Source: Pollenia angustigena (lineage: Eukaryota > Arthropoda > Insecta > Diptera > Polleniidae). Taken from it: a stretch of DNA of 64,000 nt. Shown here one piece after another: positions 22,801-34,800 of this stretch. Under the pieces are notes generated by a model, which ran no database searches, was not told the DNA's origin, and saw nothing but the letters and a program-made list of their open reading frames with translations. The stretch's first letter is position 1. Every line of letters begins with the position of its first letter. The stretch is from the NCBI GenBank assembly GCA_930367215.1, contig OV884056.1:247655127-247719126 (forward strand), written 5' to 3'. Made by a program: the position numbers and the translations under genes.

Positions 22801-25800
22801 CATTATTATTTGCATATAAGTTTATTGGAGGACTAGAAAATACTTTTATATCTTTTATATATAAACATTCAAATTTATTTAACGAAACCGAAAAATATAA
22901 TACATAAATATTGTTATTGTTTTGTAGAAAAGTTTTAATTTTATATAATTCAAATGTATTTGTATTAATTGATAAATATAGATTTGTTTTATAAAATGTT
23001 CCTTTATATAACAACTAATTTATTAATTTAACATCCTTAAATTCTAATACATCTTCTTTAACTATATTTTTGAAGTATGGTTGATTATTCAAAGTAACAA
23101 TTTCATATGAATCAAAATGTAGTTATGATTCAATTCCTTGCTCATGATCTAACAAAAATTTTGAAAATGGAAAATTGAAGAAGGATTTTTTTTACCACGC
23201 CGTGTTATAAAGTAGTATTCCTAAAAAAATGTAAAAATTTAAACATTAACAATAAATCTGTCAGATAGCCGAATATAGCACTTTTACTTGTCTATTTATT
23301 AGTTTGATTCGCAAATACTTACATGATATTTTCTTTCGTTGGGAAAAACTTTACATATCTCATCAACAATATTTGTAAAATCCTTTGGTGATAGTGACCT
23401 ATTGCAAAGAAGAGAGTCCTCAACGATTATATTAATAAGCTCCGTTCTGTTCACGTTGGTAAGAGCATTTGCCTTTTCGTAAAAATTTAAAATGGCTTTG
23501 CCCTTTGACGTCTCCATCAATAAACTTTTTAAATCCTATAATTAAAGACAGAAACTATTTCATTTCTTTGTTATTCAAAGATAAAAACTTACTTTTACTA
23601 CAGCTGCACCCGAGTTGTTCGATGATGATTGTGTTTGCGAATGACACAACCAATCTTGCACTTTTGACGGAGCTGATAAAGTGTCATCATCAATACCAAA
23701 CTAAAAAATTTTAAAATAAAGCAAAGAATATTAAATAAACTTATTAATAATCACCTCTTTTTTCCGCCACGCAAATAACTTCTCTCTAAATTCCACTCGA
23801 AGGCCTATCAAGGGGATGATTTCTTTTAAATCTTCATTTTTTAAGTATTGAAGACTTCTGTATGTTACACTACTCTCTAAAAAGATAAAAATAATAAAAA
23901 ATTTTAATATTGACGACATTTTGACTAACACATAACCTAAAAAAAATTAATTTTATAATAATAAGTTGCAACTTACCTTTTAGATATGGCATTACAACCA
24001 TCAAATCAATATCATTGATATCATATACCGCTAAAAAATCTTCAGAATTGTCTTCCATTTTTTACAATATTCTTTTTTTAACTTTTTTTAAAACACACTG
24101 CACCGAGCTATTAATATTTTTGTAACTTGTTATACTTTTTAAAATACACTGCACTGAGCTATAATATTTGTTTAACTTTTTATACTTTTTCACTTTATAC
24201 ACTTTTTTAAACACACTGCACCGAGCTATTAATATTTTTTTAACTTTTTGAAATTTTTAAAACTCACTGCACCGAGCTCACATAAAACGAAATCACTTTT
24301 GACCGGAATTGATTTCTGTGACAAGCCTGAATGTATGGATAGTATTTCAAAGGACTATGACAATAGTTCTGATCCATGACGACTGTTTCTTTGCTGAGTA
24401 ACTATTAAGTTAGTTTTAGAAAACAAACGTTTGCATGTCATTGTTTTCAGAAAGATGCAGAGATATTTCGTATTTGATAGAATAAATTAAATACTTTTTG
24501 TTTTTTCAGTCTGCTTAAAACTACACTGGTCTGTTTAAATATTAGCATATTTCCAGGAAGTCATGGCTTAATTCACCTGTTGTGTTTCTATAATATGTTG
24601 ATTTACACGAAGCTGACTTTCAGTGTTTGGTTCGGTACGATATGTTAAGGACTGTTTTGTTCACTGTCCATTGATGACTTTAATTTCTGAAGAACAAGAG
24701 CCCTTATATAAAAGTTGGAAGTTGGTATACTTCTAATAGATAAATACGTAAAACTACAACTTTAGACTTGGGAAACTGCATAAGCATACCTATAGACGCA
24801 CAAAAAAATAAGTTTTATTGTGCATGCCCATAATTTATCGATTTAGTTAAGATTAAAATTAAAAATTTCCAAAATTTTGATAAAAATAAAAAAAATCGAT
24901 TTTAAAAGCCCAATAATCGATTTCAGTATAAAATCGCATACGAAAATTCGATTGCAAAAAATCGATTTTTTTTTACAACAAAATCAATTTTCGATTGGAA
25001 TCGAAATCGATTTACCATTCCCTTGCGCAAACGCATAGTTTTCGAGTTATGGACGTTTTTGGTTTTCATAGATATGTTATTTTTCCACTACATTTCTAAA
25101 ACTATATATAGCCAATATTGGTACCATTTTGAAGGTTTTGATATATTGATATTTGATATTCTGGATATATAGAATTTATTTAAAAATTTTATTTCTTAAG
25201 CTCACGTTACAGTTTTTGGGTACTAAGTGAATAATTTATTTAACCCTAGGATTCTTGGTAACTTTTTCCACTAAGTTCTCCAGCCCAATTATGGATAAAA
25301 ATTCCCCGGTTGTTTTCTCCCTTTTCCCATTTTTCCTATGTTAATTCAATGGTAAAAATGGGAAAAGGGAAAAAACTCCCGGGGAATTTTTATTCATAAT
25401 TGGGCTGCTCCTCTTGGTCTGGCCAGACCACAATTAGAATAGCTTAAAAACGCAATTAAATAAAAAGTAAATAAATAGGTATATTTTTACTGAACTTATG
25501 CTTATAACTTTAGATTATACGAATTTGTTATATAATTTTATTATTTAATTATTTTATGCCACATGCAAGTCATGGAAAAAGTAGTCTTTAATCCCGCACG
25601 TTGCTTCTTCGCATCTACCACAGCTGAAACGAGTTTTGCGTTTGGTTTTTGTAGTTGAATTAAGCTAATCGCATAATGGGCTGTAGTTTCGATTCAGAAC
25701 ATATCAATTATAGAATTCACGTTTCTGTTGTTTTAATATTTGGTCTGGCCAGACCAAGAGCGTAAATTAATATACTTTTACATAAAACTGTGATTTCACC

Positions 25801-28800
25801 CCATTAATTTGTACCAACCAAACCCAAATTAGTTTCATTCGATTCAGCACCTATCATTTATAGAATTCATGTACCTGCTTTTTTTTTTTTTTTTGATATA
25901 TTCGAAAAATATTGCCAGCAAAACACAAATTTGGTCTGGCCAGAACAATACAGTAATCCTAGGGTTAAATAAAAATGTAATACAAATTTTATAAAGTAAC
26001 AAACACAAATGTCGCAAAATAAAACTGCATGCTTTGGCGGCCTTCGGCCGGACGCAAAGAATTTCTTCTCTATGGTATAACAAACACCGGCTTCGCTAAC
26101 TAAAGCTTCTCTGCAAAGCCAACCTTGGCCGGGCGCAAGGATTTTCTTCTTTATGGTAATAAACACCGGCTTCGCTAACTAAAACTTTTCTGCACCTAAA
26201 AAAATACTTAAATTAACCTAAAGAGGAAAATAATATACAAAATACATATTTGCAATCATGAGTAAATTACCTTTTAATACGTAGCTTTTCGAAAGGGAAA
26301 TAATAAATAATTGAAGTTAAAGCGTTTTTTTTTTTCTTTTGTATGTAATATTTTTTATGCATTCTTGTAATTGGAATACATTTTTTTTTTAATTAAAGGA
26401 GTTTTTTGGTATAAATCATAGTGACGCAATCTATATTGTAGTTCTATGTTAAATTTGAAAATTTTTTTTTAGCGAACTTTGATTTGTATCCTTGTTTTTA
26501 CATAAATATGTTTTTTATATTTCTTTATTTCCTCATGCAAACTTTTTCAATACTTTATGTCAGTTGAAAGATACATATTTGTTGTGATTTGTGCAATTTG
26601 GTAACTTTAAATTTTAACCTTGAAGTATAATTCCTTTAAAGTTTTTCTCTTAAACTGTAAATGTAAATAATATTTTTTTTTTTGCCTGCATTAACTTTAT
26701 ATATATATTAATTATAACTTACTTTTAATTTTTTTTTAATAGAAATTTTTTATTTTACGTTTTACATAATGAATGCTATAAATTTAGGTCCAGTTTGCAG
26801 TGATAATTCATTTATCTTTAACAGCTTACACAATTTTAAGAATTGTTTGAAAATTGGGCATTGGAATATAACTAGTTTTGGTGTGTCTGCAGGTTCTACT
26901 AAACTTGATGAAATTAGGCGAATTTTGGATGGTAATTTTCTGGATATAGTTGGACTGAGTGAAACTTGGTTAAAACCATTTGTTTTGTCAAATGCTGTTA
27001 ATATACAGGGTTATAATATGTGTAGGAATGATAGAGTAGATGGAAGAAGAGGTGGAGGCGTTGCGTTGCTACTATCAGCTAATCTGGATTACAGAATTGT
27101 GTTTATGTCTGATAGTGGTGATGCTTGTGAGGCGCTGTTTGTTGAAGTCACTATTCGAGAATTTAAACTGTTAGTGGGTGTGTGCTACTTACTCCCTTTT
27201 TGTTCGCTCTATTTGTCAACGATTAAATCTGACGTACCATCATAACTCTATTCCCACGAATTACCATGCAGGATGTGATTCGACTTCGTTGATTGATTTC
27301 TTTTTTATGAGTAAAGCAATTTCTCTAGGTATGGCAGGTCAAATTCAGTGTCCCGGTATATCTCGCCATTCTTTAATCTTCATTGCTGCTTATATTCCAA
27401 ATTCACTTTCTCCCCTTTATGTTTCATACCCAAATTATAAGGCCTTAAGACTTGAGGATGTAGAGACTGTAACACATGAATGTGACTTTACTAATATGTA
27501 TATTACTAATGATGTTAACTTGCAACTCGAGGCACTTTTGTTTAATATTAATCTAATTCACTCAATTGGGCCTTTTGTGAGACGGAAAGTATGTTTTACT
27601 AGGGAAAATTGGCTTGATAGTCATGAAATTAGTTATTGGACTTCTCTTAGGGAATAAGCTTACGGACATTATCAAAATAGAACTCCGAGTAACTGGAACA
27701 TTTTTTGTGTTTATAGGAATAAAGTAAAAGGGGTTATTCGGAAGTTAAAAAAAGGTGCACATGAACGACTTTTTAAGGATTTCAGTACGGAAAGTATGTG
27801 GCGTTTTTTGAGAATAAATGGATGTCTCGAATCACTAGAACATGATGCTTTTTCTGAGCCAGATGATTTGAATAATTACTTTGTTCAATGTCAAAATCAG
27901 AATGCAAGTGTTTTCACTAATGTCCGCGGATTTCCTGAGTCGGGGTTTTCCTTTAATTCCGATTCGTTATACACTGCTTTACTAAGAATTAAGTCTACTG
28001 CTGGTCACGATATGTTATCAGTAAGATTTTTAAAGATTATTTTTCCGTTTGTTTCATCGCATTTGCTTTACCTTGTTAATACAATTATAACAACATCAAC
28101 TTTTCCTCATAATTGGAAAATTGCCAGAGTCGTGCCTACCAAGAAGGAAGGTCAGTCGGCTTGTTTTGATAACTTGCGTCCTATATCAATACTTTCCGTT
28201 CTTTCTAAAGTAGTTGAGCATATTTTTAAAGACCAAATGATTGAGTTTCTGGATCAGAGATCGTTAATTCACTCGGCACAGTCGGGTTTTCGAAAACATT
28301 ATAACACAACTTCGCTGCTATTGCCTCTGGCAGATTCTATTAGACAGTTTTTAGATAGCCGTAAGAAGGTGGTTTTACTTTCTATAGATTTCTCAAAAGC
28401 GTTTGATAGCTATAAATTACTATTAAAATTGTCTCATGAATTTAATTTTCCCGTTACGCATGTAAACTTATTAAATCTTACCTAACCTATTAAATCTTAC
28501 CTTTATGATAGATCCCAATATGTATCAGTAGGTGCTCGTTACTTCCAGATTCGTCAGATTATAAGTGGTGTTCCACAAGTATCTGTGGAACTTGTAAAAT
28601 GTTGGAATTGCAGCGCTAAATAACTTGTCAATTCACTAAAACGAATATAGCCAATGTGTTGGAATTTTCTTTCTGCGTAATATGGAAATATAATGTATAG
28701 CATTCTTTATGTTTTTTTTTTTAACTTAAGTTTTCTTTATCGTTTGTAAGAAAGTTACGTTAAGTTTTATATACATAAGTAACATTTTTTATTGTTTATT

Positions 28801-31800
28801 ATATATATTGTTTTTTATAAATAACTGAAGTTTGTTGTCTAGTTAGTAGCTTTTATTAACCATAAAAGGCCCTAAGGGCTCGGTTATGTAATTGAAGAAA
28901 ATAAAATAAAAGTAAATAAATAAAAGAAAATGCTTTTATAACTTTTTAAAATTTTCGGTCAAGGTGGACCTGTAGAAATAAATGGTGGGAAATGGCACTT
29001 AATTGGCTGTTCCAACAGGATTACAATCCGAAACACAATGCGCAATTCCCGGATCTAAATCCCACAAAAAATTATGGAAGATTGTTAAGGAAAGGATTGG
29101 ACCAATTAAATCCCAAAATAAAGATGATCTGTGGGAGAACATTCAATAGTCTATGCTATTCCAAACCAGATTTTTCGTGGCTTGTTGGGTTCCATGCCAA
29201 AACGATGTAAGGCTGTGCTTTCTTATCATGTGACCAAATATAAGGATTAACTATTTTATCTTCCATTAAAATTTAGTGAATTTTTTAAGTTTTTGCAAAA
29301 AATATTAGTAACGAATTTTACAAGGAATGTAGTAACAAATTTTATATAAGAACATGGTCGTTTTGAAAATTTTTTTGATAAAATATAAACTTGGAATTAG
29401 TGACCTTATTTGCTCAAAATAATAAAAAATAAAAATAAAATAAAATTATAAAAAAAATTAAAAAATGCATACAAAAATATATAAAACACAAATAATAGAT
29501 AAAATATCAGCGCTGATTCTCGCATCCACTATGCACACTCAAACTTGTTACTCGCATGAACAAGTTCTCGCAATAAGCGTCAGTCGGCTCGGCTCGGCAA
29601 CAAGCGGCCACTCTGTACGCACCCTAACACATTACTATGTTAACTTAATCTTAACTTTAGCTAACTTCAAGTTGGAATAATGGCACTTTATGTATTACGA
29701 CACAGTCGCAGGCGTATTTTAAATTATACAATCACGATAAGGGTGAATGTTTTATGCGTGATTTTTTCTAATTTTTTTTAAATTTTTTTGCAATTAAACA
29801 TTCTCTAACGGCTGCGCTAACTAAAGCTTTTCTGTATACCGCAAAAATTTTCTACTCTATGGTATCAAAAATTCTGGTTTCGTAAACTAGCCGGGCGCAC
29901 GGACTTTCTCCTCAATGGTATAACAACACCTAACTAAAACTTCTCTGCAGCTATATGCTTAGTAAAAACTCTTTAATTTTAACAAAATCATCTCCGCTTT
30001 TTAATGGGTTAAGAATTTTTAAATAAATTTTGTATATCTTGAAAGATCTATTCCAAAGCGTTCTAATGATACTAATATTGGCCACATTGGTTTAGAAATG
30101 TAGTGAAAAATCGCATATATATAGATATAAAAACTTCAGAGGTCCAAACTCGAAAACAATGCGTTTTCGAGACCTTTTCTGTATACTAGGCAATTTTTTA
30201 GTCGAGCTGCATAGGTAAACTAGATTTAAGCCCAAGAAAATATGTTTTGTCAAGATTTTTTAAAGCCGAATAAAAAAAAACAAGTTATAATTTTTTAGTT
30301 TGTTAACAGTTTTCCTTAAACAAAAGCAAATAAATATTTCATCGTCTCTTTAGTATCTTAATCGTTTATATAGTTTCCTATTTGCAGGCTTTCAAGGTCA
30401 TTAATTTAATGTAAATAAAATATTATTTATTTCAGTCTCAATAAAATCCGACGGCTCGTTGGTATTCTTTCCAACTTCTTCAGGGATTGAGTTTTTATTA
30501 AAATAATAATAATTATCTTTTTCGTCAGCTTACATTATTTATAAATTATATCACAGTATTTTGTATAACACAACACAAAACTTAAAATATGAAAATAAAT
30601 GTATGCATGTAAATTTAGAAATTATCACAGATAATTTGTCCTTTTTTGATCACAGTTGTTATTATATTTGTTTAAAAATCTATCAAAACTACGTTTCCTT
30701 TAATCAACAGTAATAAATAAATTAATTAAATTTTATTCCTTCGACATTTTTTTAATTAAAAAAAGTCCGCCGTATTGGATACGCCATTTTGAATTTTCAA
30801 AATCTAATACCAGTTTCGTAATAAGTGACCCAGAGAGCCCTTGAGTGACGAACCGCAAGCAAATCCAATAATGTTATAAAAAATAATCGTCATATTGGAT
30901 CCGCCATTTTGAATTTTCAAAATCCAATACCAGATTCGTAATCTACAACCTAAAAAACCACCAGATAATAAGTTTCAAGTCATAAAAGTGTTCAGGTGTA
31001 TCTTTAAACTTACAAAAAAAGTCCACCATATTGGATCCACCATTTTGAATTTTCAAAATCCAATACCATATTCGTACTCAGACTCCCCCAAAACCCCCTT
31101 ATAACGAGTTTCGAGCTATAAAAGCGTTCAGGCGTTTCAAAATTAACGTGTTAACTTCAAAATCGTTTTTCTCCAAAACTCATTTTTTTGCCTGAAACTG
31201 AAACTGCCACATACATATATTATTTATTAAATTATTTGTTCCAATATTTCGATATCCATCGGATATCATTATCAAGGAATGAGTTACAAGTATGTTTATA
31301 AGAGACGTATTACTATCTCCAAATTCAATATTGAACTCAACAACAAATAATTTAATAAATAATATATTGTTACGAAAGTTAAATTATCTAAGAATTATTT
31401 ATAGTTATAGTTATAAGTTAACTTGTAAGTTATAGTTTTATGTTACTTAAAATTGTCATGTATAATTTTCAACACAACTGTTATTTTAAAAATAAAAATA
31501 ATTTCTAGAAATGGTTATAGAACATAATAAATAGTTTTTACGGGAAGGTTCAGGAAAAATCTAGAAATAATTATGAAATATAAAAAGGGGTGACTCATGT
31601 AAAATTAGTTTAGTCGGTTTTCGAAAACGGTTCTGTTCGTAACTAACAATTGTGAACAAAATAATTAATTTCAATAAAGTTTGTAAAGTTGAATAAGTGT
31701 GTGTATTTATTTTGCAATTAAAAGAACTCAACGGTTTATTATAAAGGGAGTAAACCGAACGCGTTTATTAAAGGAAAAACGTAACAATTGGTGTCAGAAG

Positions 31801-34800
31801 TGAGATTGCAATAAAAAAAAAAAAAATAAAATAAAATAATAAAAAAAAAAAAAAAACTATACAAACAACAATGAAATTCGATGAGCTAAAAGTTGAACAG
31901 CTCAAGAAGGAGTTGAGCAAGTTGGATGTGCCTACTGCAGGAAATAAAGCTGAGCTGCAGAAGAGATTAATCGATGAATTTAAGCGACGCAATATTGACA
32001 TCGCAACTTATGAATTTGAAGAAAAAGAAGAAATAGAAGTTGCTACCCGTGCAGTAACAAGCAACATGGATCGTGGTACAATGTTGGCTGCTATGATGGA
32101 GAAAATGGAAAAAATGTCGGCAGACACTTCTAGAAAAATGGAGGAAAATATGGAGAAAATGGTAAAAGAAAATTCGGTTGAAATTTCTAGAAAAATGGCA
32201 GAAAATTCTAGAAAAATGGAAGAAAACTCAAGCACCATTTTAGCCGAAATTCAACAAAATTCCAGATTGACAAACGAAAAACTTGAGAAGCTTCAAGAGA
32301 TTTCTACTGCTATAAATGAAAGAGTAGACGATATGGAGATAGAATTCAACCAGAAGCTGTCTGATGTTGAGACACAAGTCACTGATGTAAGAACACAAGT
32401 CACAGATGTAAAAGCACAAGTCACGGTTTTTGATGGAAAACTACATCATTTGGAAGAAAAAGTAAATACTCTTCAGTGCCAAGAGGGAGTGGTGCGAGTT
32501 TTTCCAGAAGTCTCGAATAGAATAAGAGCTCCAAGTTTTGACGGCAGCTCACCATTGAATGTGTTTAAGTTCCAGTTTGACACAGTTGCCAATAAAAATG
32601 CTTGGAACAATGAAGAAAAAGCCATAGAGCTGATTCTGGCTTTAAAAGGAACTGCGGCTGAAATTCTAGAAAGTGTACCAGTAAGTTGCAGAAATAATTA
32701 TAATGGCATTATGGTAGCACTGCAACGAAAGTATGGTGGTGAACATAGAAAAGAAATATTCAGAATGGAATTACGGGGTAGAGTACAAAAGCCAAACGAG
32801 ACGCTACAGGATTTCGCATTAGAGATTGAGCGCTTGGTGCAGCTTACTTATCCAGGTGAAAGTCATCCATTGCTAGATCATTTTAAGACCGAGGCATTTG
32901 TAAACGGTATACGGGATGCTGATGTAAAACTAGCGGTATGTGCATCGCAGAGGCCATCATTTATTTTATTTTTTATTTATTTATTCACAAGTAATATAAT
33001 AAGCCTCATAGGCCAAAAACAATTTTATATTACAAAGTATATATACACCTGATAAGATATTCCATTAAATTCCAAAAAAAAATAAATATCTGTTTACAAA
33101 ATACAAATACCATATAATCCACTTTTGGCTCCCCAGCCAGTAAATGACAAGTCCAACACAACAATAAAAAATGTCCCAAAGTAGTAGGCCAAACAAACTA
33201 AGCCAACACTGGCAATAAAATCATCCCTTATCACATTCAACATATGAGTGTAAAGTAAGCATATTCATTAGCTTATGAATTCATGAGCTTAAACAAATGT
33301 TAGTAGCGCAATCCCAAAAGACGCTAAGCAAGATGCAAAATAAGCATATAAAAAAAAATAAATAAAAATAAATAAGTATTGATTTACTGAGCAGAAAAGT
33401 GAAGCGAAAGTTTCAAACGAAATGAATTATTAGAGTGAGAAAAAGTACGGAGAACAAGAGGCAAATAATTCCAGTTCCTTGCCACCCTCACAACGAAAGA
33501 CCTCTCAAATAAACCATATCTTATTCTAGGGATAAAGATCTGAGGATTCCTACTAGAAGACGAAAATTTAAATTCAGAACAAAGAAGACAAGGAACACCA
33601 CTTTTAATAACCCTATAAAAAAGTAATAAACAACGAATCCTGACAAAATTACCAAAATTACATCCCAGAAAAGTTCTCACATAATCAGAAACATGAACCC
33701 TCCTAGAAATATTATAAACATAACGCGTTATAATATTAACCACACGCTTCAATTTATTCAAAATGCAAGCAAAAGTACCAGACACAACCTCTAGTCCGTA
33801 AAAAACATGTGGCATCAAGAGTGAATACGCCAATTTATATCTTATTCGGAAAGGCAAAAAAATGTTGTTAGAGTAAACTCTTCGCAATGTACCTAACACA
33901 TTGGAATAAATACGATCAACCTGACCCCGAAAGGTAAGGCCAGCATCCAGAAATACTCCTAAGCACTTGAGACTATCAACAAAAGCAATTCTCTGACCAT
34001 CAATATAGACATGCAAATCATTCTGTGTTTGCCCAAAAATAATAGCCTTAGTCTTACTGTGGTTAACAATCAAAGAGTTAAGAGATGCCCATAACGAAAA
34101 GCGTCCTAAACTATGATTCATATTGGATTCAAGAACATCAACATTATCCCTATGACTACTATGCAATAAAAAAACATCATCAGCAAATAGAAAAGGTCTA
34201 CAAAAACTCATCTCCATCTGCATCGGTAGGTCATTAACGTACATTATGAAAAGAAGAGGCCCTAACACAGATCCCTGGGGTACACCAGAAACTAAAGGAA
34301 GAGTTTCAGAAAAAATCCCACCAGTATCAACAAATTGATATCTTCCAGATAAATAAGAATAAATTAGCATACATGCCGTTTTAGAGAAATTAAATAACTC
34401 ACTCAATTTTCTAATCAATGTGCGAAAGCAAACCGAATTGAAAGCTTTCGTAAGGTCAAGCGAAATTAATGACACTATATAGTCCCTATTGACATTCTCA
34501 CGTATGGCATCAGTTAAATTCAATAACAAAGAAGTTGTATTGTGTCCACAACGAAAAGCAAATTGCGAAGAAGACAGGCTACTATGAACATGAGACAAAA
34601 CCTGATGTTTAATAATATGTTCAACAACTTTAGATATAGCAGGTAAAATAGAAATGGGCCTTAAGTCATCCAAACTCCTAATTGATCCAGATTTGGGTAT
34701 AGGTACAACTCGAGCTACTTTCCAATCAGCAGGAAAAATCGATGTTGTTAAAATAGAATTAATATGAAAAACCAACAGGTGAGATATATGAGCAAAAATG

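Larger units (their letters stand above)
18285..25024 (-). mobile_element. TIR element carrying a five-exon gene of unknown function
   Basis: Ends read YAGGGAATGGTAAATMG and continue in ATCGATTTT-rich sequence on both sides. The 8-bp duplication GCGCAAAC is exact (18,277-18,284 and 25,025-25,032), so the whole 6.7 kb is one insertion later enlarged by a 3.4-kb hAT element. Its own coding content is a five-exon gene on the minus strand (23,149-24,058) and a second, broken frame downstream. Related, gene-less copies lie at 62,104-64,000. The 8-bp duplication suggests a hAT-like transposase, but none is encoded here. Confidence 0.85.
18189..30232. mobile_element. Large Foldback-like composite with nested insertions
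   Basis: The left arm starts AAATCTAGATTAGG at 18,189; the complementary right arm (AAACTAGATTT) ends at 30,232. Both arms carry the GCCAATATTGG and AACTCGAAAAC motifs and 82-bp units of the smaller Foldback units at 14-16 kb. The left arm is split after GCGCAAAC by the 18,285-25,024 element and resumes at 25,025; a piggyBac MITE and a LINE fill the rest. The arms are diverged, so this is an old insertion enlarged from the inside. Confidence 0.55.
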
